The position numbers were made by a program, and so were the translations under genes. The notes under the pieces were generated by a model. The model ran no database searches, was not told the origin of the DNA, and saw only the letters and a list, made by a program, of their open reading frames with translations. Positions 26,359 to 34,956 of a stretch of DNA of 64,000 bases are shown here, piece after piece (position 1 is the first letter of the stretch; every line of letters starts with the position of its first letter). The DNA comes from Thermoactinomyces intermedius (GTDB lineage: Bacteria > Bacillota > Bacilli > Thermoactinomycetales > Thermoactinomycetaceae). Location: assembly GCF_016055025.1 (NCBI RefSeq), contig NZ_JAECVW010000009.1, one strand, 5' to 3'.

Positions 26359-26822
26359 CGGGCTGCCAACTCCTTCATCAATGAATTCCAACGCGGATCT
26401 TTGGAGCAAATCCGGATGCGCCTCCGGTCCGGCTTCACCGTCAAAAACATCCACAACGTGGAATCCGGCAGGAGCGGCTCCACACGGGACGCCCATTCCA
26501 CCAAACAAACCCCGTCCCCGTAAAAATACTCTTCCAATCCCAGCTCTTCTTCCGGAGAATCAATGCGGTACACATCCATGTGATAAAGGGGAAGCGTCCC
26601 TTCATATTCTTTGATAATGGTAAAGGTCGGGCTGTCCACCGGCCCCGGGATCCCCAGTGCTTTTGCAATTCCTTGGGCAAATGTCGTTTTGCCGGCTCCC
26701 AAATCCCCTTCCAGCGCGATGATATCCCCGGGTGTCAAATGCCGTGCAATGGTTCGGGCCAATGCCTTCGTCTCTTCTTCGCTGAACGTGTCAACCGTGC
26801 ATTCTTTTTCCACAAATATCAC
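26355..26822 (-). CDS. tsaE: t6A biosynthesis ATPase TsaE
   Basis: The 155-residue P-loop ATPase carries Walker A GDLGAGKTTF (about residues 40-49), a switch-like VDSPTFTIIKEY and a Walker B-like YHMDVYRID. It regenerates the TsaB-TsaD complex during t6A synthesis. The GTG start at 26822 overlaps the thiL stop and has AGGTG upstream. Confidence 0.94.
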   Translation of the reverse strand: MIFVEKECTVDTFSEEETKALARTIARHLTPGDIIALEGDLGAGKTTFAQGIAKALGIPGPVDSPTFTIIKEYEGTLPLYHMDVYRIDSPEEELGLEEYFYGDGVCLVEWASRVEPLLPDSTLWMFLTVKPDRRRIRICSKDPRWNSLMKELAAR

Positions 26823-27817
26823 CTGTTTGCAAAATGATTGTAACCGGATTTCTCCACTTTCAACCGCTTTTTATCCACTATTTTTTCAACACCGGGTTCC
26901 CCGGATTCCACTTGGCCGATGGCGGCGATTTTCCAATTTCTTCTCTTTGCCTCCCATTCAAAAGCTTCCCAGTGCTGGAACGGAACAGTTCCCAACAATT
27001 GAAAATCTTCCCCTCCGCTCCATACCCACTGATACGGATCCTGCCCGGAACTTTCCGCATAAGAAAGCAAAGCCGGAGACAAAGGGATTTTGTCTTCTTC
27101 AATCACGATCGTGACGCCGCTGGCTTCGGCAATTTCCCAAGCTTCCCGCGCCAGCCCGTCACTGATGTCATTCAGGGACACGCGGCTGTAAAAAGGAGAA
27201 TCCGAGAGCCAAGGTCCGATCTGCAGCGGGGGATCCGGGCGACAGTGCGCTTCAATCAACGGTTTTTCCCCGTCAGAAGCTGTCCGGTTCTTCAACAGCA
27301 GATCCAATCCTGCCGCAGAATCCCCCAAAGTGCCCGTGACAAACAAAATGTCCCCCGGTTTGGCCGCCGAACGCCGGAGCGCATGTCCTTTCTCCACTTC
27401 CCCCGTCAAGGTCAACGTTAGGGTCAAAGGTCCGTCGGTACGGGTGGTGTCCCCGCCGATCAGGGTCACTTTGATTTCTTCTGCATACGCATACAATCCC
27501 TCGTAAATTTGGAGCAATTCATCTTCCTGCCATCCATCCGGAACCGATGCGCTGATCAGGGCATAAACCGGCACCCCGCCCATTGCATTGATGTCGCTTG
27601 CATTGACGGCAAGCAGTTTGCGCCCGATTTCCTGCAATGAAAGGGTGTCCCTGCGAAAATGGACGGTTTCCACCATCGTATCACAAGTCAAGACCATGGA
27701 ATTTCCGGAAAGAGGCTGGACAACCGCCGCATCATCCCCGATATCCACTTCGATGTGCCTGTCCGGAGTCGGACGCCGGCTCAACCAAGACCGAATGAGC
27801 GCAAATTCGTCTTGCAC
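26819..27817 (-). CDS. thiL: Thiamine-monophosphate kinase
   Basis: The 332-residue enzyme phosphorylates thiamine monophosphate to thiamine diphosphate. It belongs to the PurM/AIR synthase-like fold; EVDIGDDAAVVQP, VLTCDTMVETVHF, NASDINAMGG and IGGDTTR are the conserved substrate and metal segments. The GTG start at 27817 has AAAGGAGAG upstream. It heads the thiL-tsa operon. The product is the cofactor of the ThDP enzyme encoded at 2.6-4.2 kb. Confidence 0.94.
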   Translation of the reverse strand: MQDEFALIRSWLSRRPTPDRHIEVDIGDDAAVVQPLSGNSMVLTCDTMVETVHFRRDTLSLQEIGRKLLAVNASDINAMGGVPVYALISASVPDGWQEDELLQIYEGLYAYAEEIKVTLIGGDTTRTDGPLTLTLTLTGEVEKGHALRRSAAKPGDILFVTGTLGDSAAGLDLLLKNRTASDGEKPLIEAHCRPDPPLQIGPWLSDSPFYSRVSLNDISDGLAREAWEIAEASGVTIVIEEDKIPLSPALLSYAESSGQDPYQWVWSGGEDFQLLGTVPFQHWEAFEWEAKRRNWKIAAIGQVESGEPGVEKIVDKKRLKVEKSGYNHFANR

Positions 27818-27892
27818 CTTCAATCTCTCCTTTGACGGTAAAAAAATAAGGATCGCAGCAGTCACCGCGATCCGTTTTTCTCATCTCTATTT

Positions 27893-27966
27893 TGGAGCGG
27901 GTGAAGGGAATCGAACCCTCGCATTCGGCTTGGAAGGCCGATGTTCTACCACTGAACTACACCCGC
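27893..27966 (-). tRNA. tRNA-Gly(UCC)
   Basis: Cloverleaf with acceptor GCGGGTG/CACCCGC, anticodon loop CTTCCAA, T-loop GTTCGATTC and encoded CCA. Last of a four-gene tRNA unit. Confidence 0.97.
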
Positions 27967-27977
27967 AAATATAAAAA

Positions 27978-28054
<77 letters not shown>

Positions 28055-28072
28055 ATATAAGAAGTCTTTGCT

Positions 28073-28159
28073 TGGTGCGGTCGGCGAGACTCGAACTCGC
28101 ACGGCCAAAGGGCCACTACCCCCTCAAGATAGCGTGTCTGCCAATTCCACCACGACCGC
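28073..28159 (-). tRNA. tRNA-Leu(GAG)
   Basis: Class II tRNA with long variable arm; acceptor GCGGTCG/CGACCGC, anticodon loop TTGAGGG, encoded CCA. Confidence 0.95.
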
Positions 28160-28171
28160 CCGGTTTACGTT

Positions 28172-28256
28172 TGGTGCGGGTGGAGGGAGTTGAACCCCCA
28201 CGCCCGAAGGCGCTAGAACCTAAATCTAGTGCGTCTGCCAATTCCGCCACACCCGC
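28172..28256 (-). tRNA. tRNA-Leu(UAG)
   Basis: Class II tRNA; acceptor GCGGGTG/CACCCGC, anticodon stem CTAGA/TCTAG with loop TTTAGGT, encoded CCA. First gene of the second tRNA unit. Confidence 0.95.
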
Positions 28257-28300
28257 ATGACTGCTAATACGCACTGTCAGCTCTCATATCGACGAAAAAC

Positions 28301-28329
28301 AGAATAACATGCTTTCGGGATAAAGTCAA
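28301..28329 (-). promoter_or_regulatory. Promoter of the Leu-Leu-Pro-Gly tRNA unit
   Basis: TTGACT, a 17-base spacer and TATTCT on the minus strand, 45 bases upstream of tRNA-Leu(UAG). It shows that the twelve tRNAs form at least two transcription units. Confidence 0.75.
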
Positions 28330-28370
28330 TAGAAAATTTATTTTTTATCGCATGTCCATTCATCATGAAA

Positions 28371-28401
28371 GCCTCCTCAGCGAAAACCCCACCAAGGAGG
28401 C
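28371..28401 (-). terminator. Possible weak terminator after tRNA-Lys
   Basis: GCCTCCT and AGGAGGC arms with a 17-base loop, followed by only TTT on the minus strand. It may be a processing hairpin instead. Confidence 0.4.
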
Positions 28402-28410
28402 CAACCACTG

Positions 28411-28486
28411 TGGTGAGCCATGAAGGACTCGAACCTTCGACACCCTGATTAAAAGTCAGGTGCTCTACCAACTGAGCTAATGGCTC
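28411..28486 (-). tRNA. tRNA-Lys(UUU)
   Basis: Acceptor GAGCCAT/ATGGCTC, anticodon stem CCTGA/TCAGG with loop CTTTTAA, discriminator A, encoded CCA. Last gene of the eight-gene unit. Confidence 0.97.
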
Positions 28487-28496
28487 AAATTTGAAA

Positions 28497-28571
28497 TGGC
28501 TGGGGAAGCAGGATTCGAACCTGCGCATCACGGAGTCAAAGTCCGTTGCCTTACCGCTTGGCTATTCCCCA
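28497..28571 (-). tRNA. tRNA-Gln(UUG)
   Basis: Acceptor TGGGGAA/TTCCCCA, anticodon stem ACGGA/TCCGT with loop CTTTGAC, discriminator G, encoded CCA. Confidence 0.97.
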
Positions 28572-28575
28572 TCAA

Positions 28576-28652
28576 TGGGGCGACCGGTGGGAATCGAACC
28601 CACGAATGCCGGAGCCACAATCCGGTGCGTTAACCACTTCGCCACGGCCGCC
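28576..28652 (-). tRNA. tRNA-His(GUG)
   Basis: Encoded extra G(-1) opposite C73, acceptor GCGGCCG/CGGTCGC, anticodon stem CCGGA/TCCGG with loop TTGTGGC, encoded CCA. Confidence 0.97.
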
Positions 28653-28663
28653 ACGCATAAAAT

Positions 28664-28740
28664 TGGCGGAGCTGACGGGATTCGAACCCGCGATCTCCTG
28701 CGTGACAGGCAGGCATGTTAGGCCTCTACACCACAGCTCC
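28664..28740 (-). tRNA. tRNA-Asp(GUC)
   Basis: Acceptor GGAGCTG/CAGCTCC, anticodon stem CCTGC/GCAGG with loop CTGTCAC, discriminator G, encoded CCA. Confidence 0.96.
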
Positions 28741-28757
28741 GCAACATCATATGGAAA

Positions 28758-28833
28758 TGGTGGACGCTGACGGGATCGAACCGCCGACCCTCTGCTTGTA
28801 AGGCAGATGCTCTCCCAGCTGAGCTAAGCGTCC
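28758..28833 (-). tRNA. tRNA-Val(UAC)
   Basis: Acceptor GGACGCT/AGCGTCC, anticodon stem TCTGC/GCAGA with loop CTTACAA, discriminator A, encoded CCA. Confidence 0.97.
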
Positions 28834-28837
28834 GTTT

Positions 28838-28914
28838 TGGTGACCCGTAGGGGATTCGAACCCCTGCATGCCAGCGTGAAAGGCTGGTGTGTTAAACCGC
28901 TTCACCAACGGGCC
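28838..28914 (-). tRNA. tRNA-Glu(UUC)
   Basis: Acceptor GGCCCGT/ACGGGTC, anticodon stem CCAGC/GCTGG with loop CTTTCAC, discriminator A, encoded CCA. Confidence 0.97.
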
Positions 28915-28920
28915 ACGTTA

Positions 28921-29014
28921 TGGCGGAGAGAGAGGGATTCGAACCCTCGCGGGGCCAGTAAGACCCCCTAACGGTTTAGCAAACCGTCCTCTTCAGCCAC
29001 TTGAGTATCTCTCC
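28921..29014 (-). tRNA. tRNA-Ser(GCU)
   Basis: Class II tRNA with long variable arm; acceptor GGAGAGA/TCTCTCC, anticodon stem ACGGT/ACCGT with loop TTGCTAA, discriminator G, encoded CCA. Confidence 0.96.
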
Positions 29015-29017
29015 GCA

Positions 29018-29092
29018 TGGCTCCTCAGGCAGGACTCGAACCTGCAACCTACCGGTTAACAGCCGGGCGCTCTACCATTGAGCTACTGAGGA
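29018..29092 (-). tRNA. tRNA-Asn(GUU)
   Basis: Acceptor TCCTCAG/CTGAGGA, anticodon loop CTGTTAA, discriminator G, encoded CCA. First gene of the array. Confidence 0.96.
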
Positions 29093-29114
29093 TCATCAAC
29101 AAGAGACAGATTGT

Positions 29115-29143
29115 ATTATACCAAATCCCAAGCCAAATGTCAA
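29115..29143 (-). promoter_or_regulatory. Consensus SigA promoter of the tRNA array
   Basis: TTGACA, a 17-base spacer and TATAAT on the minus strand, a perfect consensus. It drives Asn-Ser-Glu-Val-Asp-His-Gln-Lys. Confidence 0.95.
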
Positions 29144-29225
29144 GGGATTTTTTCGTTTTTCTTTAGTCGTCATCAGTGACAATTAATAAATTACCATGCT
29201 CCACATTTCTCGTCAAGAGTTTTTT

Positions 29226-29273
29226 TAAAAAAATAATTTTTATTTTACAGCCCTCCCGCTTCCGCAAGAGGGC
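29226..29273 (-). terminator. Intrinsic terminator after the BI-1 family gene
   Basis: GCCCTC and GAGGGC arms (29250-29273) followed on the minus strand by an A/T-rich tract with long T runs. Confidence 0.75.
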
Positions 29274-29284
29274 CTTTGTTGCCA

Positions 29285-29989
29285 TCAGTCATCACTGCTT
29301 AAGATCGACAAAAGGTTTTTAAAGATGATGATAAAATCAAGATACAACATCAGCGCGCCGAAAATGGCCAATTTGGTTGCCGTTTTTTCATCATATGCCC
29401 GTTCGCTCATTCTTTTGATGTATTGAATGTCATAAGCCGTGACAATGCAAAAGACCAAAACCAAAAGATAAGAAATCACCAGTTCCACAACGGAGCTATG
29501 CAGGAAGAACAAATTGACCAGCGATGCCAAAACGAGGCCGATCGCCCCCATGATTGCAATGGAACCGATTTTGGTCAAATTGATTTTGGTCACGTAACCG
29601 ATGACGGCAAACAAGCCAAACATCCCGGCCGCAATGAGAAATGCCGTCCCGATCAGGGCCAGATCAAACTGCGCCAGGATCAATGTGAAGGTAACCCCGT
29701 TTAAAGCGGCATAGAGAAAGAAAGCGAAGGTTGCCATAAACGGAGTCAGCTTGTGAAGCAGCGCAGACAATCCGAACACCACAATCAATTCGGCAATCAA
29801 AATTCCCCAGAAAACTCCGGGAGTGGACGCCAAAAAGACCGGCACATCCGGATTGCTGTACAAAGCGATCGCGATAATCGCGGTCATGGACAAACCGGCA
29901 AACATCCAGGAAAACACACGTTGCATCAACCGTTGTTGAATTTGTACCGCAGTGGTTTCATTCATACCGGGAAAACGGGTTTGCTCCAC
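29285..29989 (-). CDS. Bax inhibitor-1 (BI-1/YccA) family membrane protein
   Basis: The 234-residue protein has seven hydrophobic helices. The family C-terminus is visible: VFCIVTAYDIQYIKRM in helix 6 and GALMLYLDFIIIFKNLLSIL in helix 7, with the Asp pair that forms the pH-gated site in B. subtilis YetJ. BI-1 proteins are pH-sensitive Ca2+ leak channels or modulate FtsH; the role here is inferred from family only. The GTG at 29989 has GAGGGGG upstream and is preferred over the upstream in-frame ATG at 30046. Confidence 0.88.
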   Translation of the reverse strand: MEQTRFPGMNETTAVQIQQRLMQRVFSWMFAGLSMTAIIAIALYSNPDVPVFLASTPGVFWGILIAELIVVFGLSALLHKLTPFMATFAFFLYAALNGVTFTLILAQFDLALIGTAFLIAAGMFGLFAVIGYVTKINLTKIGSIAIMGAIGLVLASLVNLFFLHSSVVELVISYLLVLVFCIVTAYDIQYIKRMSERAYDEKTATKLAIFGALMLYLDFIIIFKNLLSILSSDD

Positions 29990-30105
29990 GGAAATCCCCC
30001 TCATCTTCATCTTTATCAAAAAATTAGTATATTTCCAATCCCCCATAAAATCAAGCCGGCTCCCCCGGCAAAGAAAGCAAGGATCCCGTTCTTTCCCGTC
30101 AGTAT

Positions 30106-30435
30106 TTACCGGATCACCCCGATTTCCCGCAATTGCTCCCGGGTCTTTTCGGTTCCCAATTGGTAAATCATTTGGTAGATCCTGTTGATTTCTCTGTCTT
30201 CTTCCGCATTTTCCGCCGCTTCATTATCCAAAAACGGAACATGGGCTTTGGCGAAAAACTGCAACTCCGTTTCCTGGGCCTCGGCAAATAACTTTTCCAA
30301 CTGCTCCACCTCTTGCGGGGTGGCTTCAATCTCATATTGGAAAACGGGGCTGTTTTCATCTTTTTGTGCCTGTATTTCGCCCGTGTGCGTTCCGAACTCA
30401 AGCGATACATAGTATTTTCTTTTTTCCTGTTCCAC
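30106..30435 (-). CDS. Conserved-looking small acidic protein of unknown function
   Basis: The 109-residue protein is acidic and mostly soluble, with an N-terminal beta-rich part (KYYVSLEFGTHTGEIQA) and a helical C-terminal half (EVEQLEKLFAEAQETEL, then EINRIYQMIYQLG). A GTG start at 30435 has GGAGGTGATCAG upstream. It is divergent from the ThiF-type gene. I do not recognise the family; no catalytic motif is visible. Confidence 0.6.
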   Translation of the reverse strand: MEQEKRKYYVSLEFGTHTGEIQAQKDENSPVFQYEIEATPQEVEQLEKLFAEAQETELQFFAKAHVPFLDNEAAENAEEDREINRIYQMIYQLGTEKTREQLREIGVIR

Positions 30436-30566
30436 CTGATCACCTCCTCTCTTTTTCACTGTTTCCTTTTCTCTAAACATTGATGCACCCAAACTCTCCA
30501 TTCTCAGTTTCATCCTTCTGTGAGAAAATAAGGATATGCGAAAACCAAAGGAGGCACAGCAGCAAA

Positions 30567-31592
30567 GTGGACCAGCAACGATACTCCAGACAAATTCTTT
30601 TTGCCCCGATCGGTGAAGAAGGACAAAAAAAATTGTCCCAAGCCCGTGTGGCCGTCGTGGGAATGGGAGCGCTCGGCACCGCCCTTTCCAACCATATGGC
30701 CCGGGCCGGCGTCAAATTTTTGCGTCTGATCGACAGGGACTTTGTCGAAGCCAGCAATTTGCAGCGGCAAATGCTTTACGACGAAACGGATGCCCGGCAA
30801 CACTTGCCGAAAGTGATCGCCGCCAAAAACAAATTGCAAGCCATCCGCTCTGATCTTGAACTGGAAGCACATATCGCCGATCTGACCTGGCGCAATGCGG
30901 AAGAACTGTTGTCCGATGTGGACCTGATTTTGGACGGGACAGATAACTTTCAAGTGCGATATCTTATCAATGACTTGAGCATCAAACATCAAATTCCCTG
31001 GATCTACGGAGGCGTTGTCGGTTCCCGGGGAATGTCCTTTACAATCCGGCCGGGAAAAACGCCTTGCTTGCGCTGCATCTTTCCGGAATCGCCTGCCCCG
31101 GGAACCGCGGAAACTTGTGACACCGCTGGCGTCATCGGGCCGGCCGTGCATGTGATCACCGCATTTCAAGGAGCGGAAGCGATCAAACTGTTGACCGGAA
31201 ACGAAGAGGCTTGTGAAACACGCCTGCGCCATATCGACTTGTGGTCCAACCATTTTCAAGCCTTGGATATCAGCCACCGGAAAGAAGACTGCCCGGCATG
31301 CGGCCGCAAACAATGGGAATTCCTTCACCCGGCCCGCAAAGGCCCTCAAGAAGTATCCATGTGCGGAAGACAGTCGGTGCAAATCACGCTTTCCCAGCCG
31401 CTGGATCTGGACGTTTTGGAATCCCGGCTGCAAAAAGTGGGAAAAACCAGCAGAAATCCCTTTTTGTTAAAAGCGGATCTGTCTGAAGACGGGCTCGAAT
31501 TGGCCATCTTTCCGGACGGGCGCATCTTGGTGCAAGGAACCACGGAAATTAAAACGGCCAAAGCGGTGGTCGCCCGTTATGTGGGCATTTAA
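30567..31592 (+). CDS. ThiF/MoeB-family E1-like adenylyltransferase
   Basis: The 341-residue protein adenylates the C-terminal Gly of a ubiquitin-like sulfur carrier (ThiS or MoaD) in the model family. It shows RYSRQILF at the start, the ATP site VVGMGALGT, the catalytic Arg in NLQRQ, LILDGTDNFQVRYLIND, and Zn-binding CxxC pairs (PCLRCIFPE, CPACG). The catalytic Cys is likely in AETCDTAGVIGP. A 70-residue C-terminal extension ends in a ubiquitin-like or NIL-like fold rather than a rhodanese domain. No thiS or moaD lies nearby. The GTG start has GGAGG 12 bases upstream. Thiamine or molybdopterin pathway cannot be decided. Confidence 0.85.
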   Translation: MDQQRYSRQILFAPIGEEGQKKLSQARVAVVGMGALGTALSNHMARAGVKFLRLIDRDFVEASNLQRQMLYDETDARQHLPKVIAAKNKLQAIRSDLELEAHIADLTWRNAEELLSDVDLILDGTDNFQVRYLINDLSIKHQIPWIYGGVVGSRGMSFTIRPGKTPCLRCIFPESPAPGTAETCDTAGVIGPAVHVITAFQGAEAIKLLTGNEEACETRLRHIDLWSNHFQALDISHRKEDCPACGRKQWEFLHPARKGPQEVSMCGRQSVQITLSQPLDLDVLESRLQKVGKTSRNPFLLKADLSEDGLELAIFPDGRILVQGTTEIKTAKAVVARYVGI

Positions 31593-31625
31593 AAAAGGAG
31601 CGGATGAATACCGCTCCTTATTTCT
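31591..31625. terminator. Bidirectional terminator between convergent genes
   Basis: AAGGAGCGG-N7-CCGCTCCTT with A and T tails, between the ThiF-type gene and the dehydrogenase gene. Confidence 0.8.
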
Positions 31626-32520
31626 TATCCACAATCTCGACATTCCCCAGCTTTTCCATCACCCGGATCAATGATTGGGTTCCATCCTCATTTCCCCCAT
31701 AGGCTTGGACCGAACGGAGAAGCTGTTGAACCACGGCCGTCCCCGGAAGGGGCAATGCCATTTTTTCCGCTTCTTCCAAAACAATCCGCAAATCTTTTTG
31801 CTGGAACCGGACGGTGAATCCGGGCGAAAGATCCCCTTTGATCAACCGGGGACCGTAATTGGACAAAGCCCAGGATCCCGCAGCCCCCCGGGTCGTCACC
31901 TCCAGCATTTTTTCCAAATCCACCCCGGACTTTTTGGCAAACGCAAACGCTTCAACCATGGCCAGCAAGTTCAATCCGCACAAAATCTGGTTGCAGGCTT
32001 TGACGGTTTGCCCGGCACCCACGGGCCCGCAATGGGTGATGGAAGACCCCATCGCTTGAAAAACCGGCATCACCCGCTTTACATCTTCTTTTTCTCCGCC
32101 AACCATGATCGATAACGTCCCGTTTTTCGCCCCGGTGTCCCCGCCGCTGACAGGGGCATCCATCATGATGATCCCTTTCTTTTTGGCCCGTTCGGCAAAG
32201 TCCCGGGTGGCATCGGGAGAGATGGTGCTCATGTCGATCCAATAAGTCCCCGGCCGGGCTCCGTGAATCAATCCGTTTTCCCCTTCCGCCACTTGCCGCA
32301 CGTCATCGGTGTCCCCGACCATAGTGATCACCAATTGGCAGGTTTTGGCCAGCTCTTTGGGAGAAGAAGCGGTTTTGGCCCCCCATTTTTCCGCTTCTTT
32401 CATTTTGGACTCTGTCCGGTTCCACACCGTGACGTCAAATCCGGCGCGGTAAAGGTTATAAGCCATCGACCGTCCCATGATCCCCAAACCGATGAAACCG
32501 ATTTTCCACGATTGCTCCAT
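31618..32520 (-). CDS. NAD(P)-dependent dehydrogenase of the 3-hydroxyisobutyrate dehydrogenase family
   Basis: The 300-residue beta-hydroxyacid dehydrogenase has an N-terminal Rossmann site GFIGLGIMGRSMAYNL, the substrate loop DAPVSGGDTGAKNGTLSIMVGG and the catalytic Lys in GQTVKACNQ. The family oxidises 3-hydroxyisobutyrate, tartronate semialdehyde or succinic semialdehyde-type substrates; the exact one is not fixed. The ATG at 32520 has AAAGGAGGAGG upstream. It is a single-gene unit, and no valine catabolic gene is adjacent. Confidence 0.85.
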   Translation of the reverse strand: MEQSWKIGFIGLGIMGRSMAYNLYRAGFDVTVWNRTESKMKEAEKWGAKTASSPKELAKTCQLVITMVGDTDDVRQVAEGENGLIHGARPGTYWIDMSTISPDATRDFAERAKKKGIIMMDAPVSGGDTGAKNGTLSIMVGGEKEDVKRVMPVFQAMGSSITHCGPVGAGQTVKACNQILCGLNLLAMVEAFAFAKKSGVDLEKMLEVTTRGAAGSWALSNYGPRLIKGDLSPGFTVRFQQKDLRIVLEEAEKMALPLPGTAVVQQLLRSVQAYGGNEDGTQSLIRVMEKLGNVEIVDKK

Positions 32521-32649
32521 CAATCCTCCTCCTTTCTTCGAACCAATCTTCACACTTCTTATCTTACAAAATCCGTCCGGAAAGCGGAGCACATCGAACG
32601 CATTTTTACATATGTATAAATAAAAGTTTTTTTAGGGGGAACGGAAACA

Positions 32650-32784
32650 ATGCCTAAGTGGCTGATCAAGCAACTCATGCAAGCGTTTCTCAACAAAGAC
32701 CGCCGGCAAATTATTTTTTTAAACCAATGTTGGTTTGAATACCACAAGCAGGGAAAAATCCGACTTGATTCGCCACAAGCCTGA
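32650..32784 (+). CDS. cmpA: Cortex morphogenetic protein CmpA
   Basis: The 44-residue protein begins MPKWLIKQLMQAFLNKD and has the conserved centre IFLNQCWFEYHKQ. This matches the family of small sporulation proteins known from B. subtilis CmpA, which delays spore cortex assembly and works with ClpXP to remove defective SpoIVA. AGGGGGA lies 10 bases before the ATG. The upstream region has a CATATGTA -10-like sequence that might fit mother-cell SigE, but the match is weak. Its presence implies that the organism makes endospores. Confidence 0.85.
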   Translation: MPKWLIKQLMQAFLNKDRRQIIFLNQCWFEYHKQGKIRLDSPQA

Positions 32785-32786
32785 TT

Positions 32787-32815
32787 AAAAAAGCGCCCGC
32801 ATCCGGGCACTTTTT
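32787..32815. terminator. Bidirectional terminator between cmpA and tex
   Basis: AAAAAGCGCCCG-CATC-CGGGCACTTTTT lies between convergent genes. Confidence 0.8.
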
Positions 32816-34956
32816 CAGCTTAAAGGAACCATGCTCAATCCGACTCTTTCCCGTTCGATATCCACTTCGGCCACCCACACGTCCACAATGTCCCCGACCG
32901 TGACGACATCCATCGGGTTCCGCACGTACTTTTCACTCATTCTCGAGATATGAACCAAACCGTCATTTTTCAGCCCGATGTCCACAAAAGCGCCAAAGTC
33001 CACGACGTTCCGGACCGTTCCTTTCAAATGCATGCCAGGGCTGAGGTCTTCCAGCTTCAACACGTCCGAACGGAGAAGCGGTTTCGGCATTTCATCGCGG
33101 GGATCCCGCCCCGGACGCAACAAAGCTTCAATGATATCCTTTAACGTGGGAACCCCGCAGCCCAACTCAGCGGCCGTTTTTTCGACATCCACTTTTTTCA
33201 GCATTTCTTTGCATGCATCGGTTCCGATTTGTTCCGGCTTGAATCCCGACAGGTTCAAAAGGCCTTCTGCAATATGGTAAGACTCGGGGTGAATCGGGGT
33301 TTGATCCAGCGGGTTGTTCCCGTCATGAATTCGCAAAAACCCGATGCATTGCTCATAAGTTTTGACTCCCAAGCGGGGAACGTCTTTCAACTCGGTGCGA
33401 TCCATGAAACGGCCTTTTTCTTCCCTTAGTTTCACAATATTTTTGGCAACCGACGCACTGATCCCGGATACATATTGCAAAAGAGACGGGGAAGCGGTGT
33501 TGACATCCACCCCCACATAGTTCACGACCGATTCCACCACATTGGCCAAACTGCGGCTCAGCTCTTTTTGCGAAACATCATGTTGGTATTGTCCCACGCC
33601 CACTGATTTCGGGTCAATTTTCACCAATTCCGCCAAGGGATCTTGAAAGCGGCGGGCAATGGAAACCGCACTGCGCCTAGCGGCATCCAGGTCCGGGAAC
33701 TCTTCTTTGGCCAATTTGGAAGCCGAGTAAACACTCGCTCCCGCTTCATTGACAATCACATAATAAACCGGGCGCGGTGCTTCCTGAATCACTTGGGCGA
33801 CAAAAGCCTCCGTTTCGCGGGATGCTGTTCCGTTTCCAATGGTGATGACCTCAATCGGATATTTGTCAATCAGCTCCAACACCGTGGATTTGGCTTCTTC
33901 CACCTTTTCCTGGGGCTTGGTCGGGTAGATCACGCCCACTTCAAGCATTTTTCCCGTTTCATCCACCACTGCCCATTTGCAACCGGTGCGGTAAGCCGGA
34001 TCGATCCCCAACACCGTTTTTCCGCGGACCGGCGGCTGCAACAATAAATGCCTCAGGTTTTCAGAAAAGATCTGAATGGCGTGCTCTTCCGCCTCCTCCG
34101 TCATCCGGGAACGCACTTCCCGCTCGATGGACGGGGCAATCAGCCGCTTGTAGCTGTCTTGAATCACCGATTCCAAAAAAGAATGGACCGGAATGGAAAA
34201 CCACCGGGCCAACCGCTCATAAATTTTTTCTTCGTCCACGTTGATCTTGATTTTGAGAATTTCTTCGCGCTCTCCCCGGTTTACCGCCAAAATCCGGTGG
34301 GGCGGCATCTTATGTACAGGCTCCGAATAATCATAATACATTTCATAAACGGACCGGCTTTCCTGATCTTTGGCGGCGGAAACCAGAATGCCCGTCTTCC
34401 AGGTGAATTCGCGCACCCATTTCCGGATCTCCGCATCCTCGGACAATTCCTCCGCCAATATGTCCATCGCCCCTTGCAACGCTTTTTCTTTTGAATCAAT
34501 CTCCTTTTCCTCATTGATAAATTGAAGCGCGGTTTCTTCAATCGCAGACGGATCGGTCGTCTCCGCCATGATGCGCGCCAGAGGTTCCAGCCCTTTTTCA
34601 CGGGCAATGGATGCTCTGGTTTTTCGCTTCGGCCGATAGGGAAGATACAAATCCTCCACTTCCTGCAACTTGGTCGCCTGCTCAATTTTTTGCCGCAGTT
34701 CATCGGTCAACTTCCCTTGTTCGTCAATGAGGCGGATCACTTCTTCTTTCCGGGAGGCCAGTTGCGTCAAATAATGATATCTTTCTTCAATCTGCCGTAA
34801 TTGTTCTTCATCCAGTTCCCGGGTCTTCTCTTTGCGGTAACGGGCAATGAAAGGAATGGTGTTTCCTTCTTCCATCAGCCGGACAGCGGCTTGCACCTGT
34901 TCCGTCAAAATCCCCATCTCTTTGGCGATCAGGGAAAACATCCGTTGTTGATCCAT
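32815..34956 (-). CDS. tex: Tex-family RNA-binding transcription accessory protein
   Basis: The 713-residue cytosolic protein has the Tex layout: helical N-terminal region (ARYRKEKTRELDEEQLRQIEERY), a YqgF/RNase H-like domain (GIDPAYRTGCKWAVVDETGK), a helix-hairpin-helix pair (SVNYVGVDVNTASPSLLQYV, ISASVAKNIVKLREEKGRF) and a C-terminal S1 domain (about residues 640-713: GMHLKGTVRNVVDFGAFVDI). It binds RNA and affects transcription and translation in other bacteria. The ATG at 34956 has AGGTGATAG upstream. Confidence 0.94.
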   Translation of the reverse strand: MDQQRMFSLIAKEMGILTEQVQAAVRLMEEGNTIPFIARYRKEKTRELDEEQLRQIEERYHYLTQLASRKEEVIRLIDEQGKLTDELRQKIEQATKLQEVEDLYLPYRPKRKTRASIAREKGLEPLARIMAETTDPSAIEETALQFINEEKEIDSKEKALQGAMDILAEELSEDAEIRKWVREFTWKTGILVSAAKDQESRSVYEMYYDYSEPVHKMPPHRILAVNRGEREEILKIKINVDEEKIYERLARWFSIPVHSFLESVIQDSYKRLIAPSIEREVRSRMTEEAEEHAIQIFSENLRHLLLQPPVRGKTVLGIDPAYRTGCKWAVVDETGKMLEVGVIYPTKPQEKVEEAKSTVLELIDKYPIEVITIGNGTASRETEAFVAQVIQEAPRPVYYVIVNEAGASVYSASKLAKEEFPDLDAARRSAVSIARRFQDPLAELVKIDPKSVGVGQYQHDVSQKELSRSLANVVESVVNYVGVDVNTASPSLLQYVSGISASVAKNIVKLREEKGRFMDRTELKDVPRLGVKTYEQCIGFLRIHDGNNPLDQTPIHPESYHIAEGLLNLSGFKPEQIGTDACKEMLKKVDVEKTAAELGCGVPTLKDIIEALLRPGRDPRDEMPKPLLRSDVLKLEDLSPGMHLKGTVRNVVDFGAFVDIGLKNDGLVHISRMSEKYVRNPMDVVTVGDIVDVWVAEVDIERERVGLSMVPLS

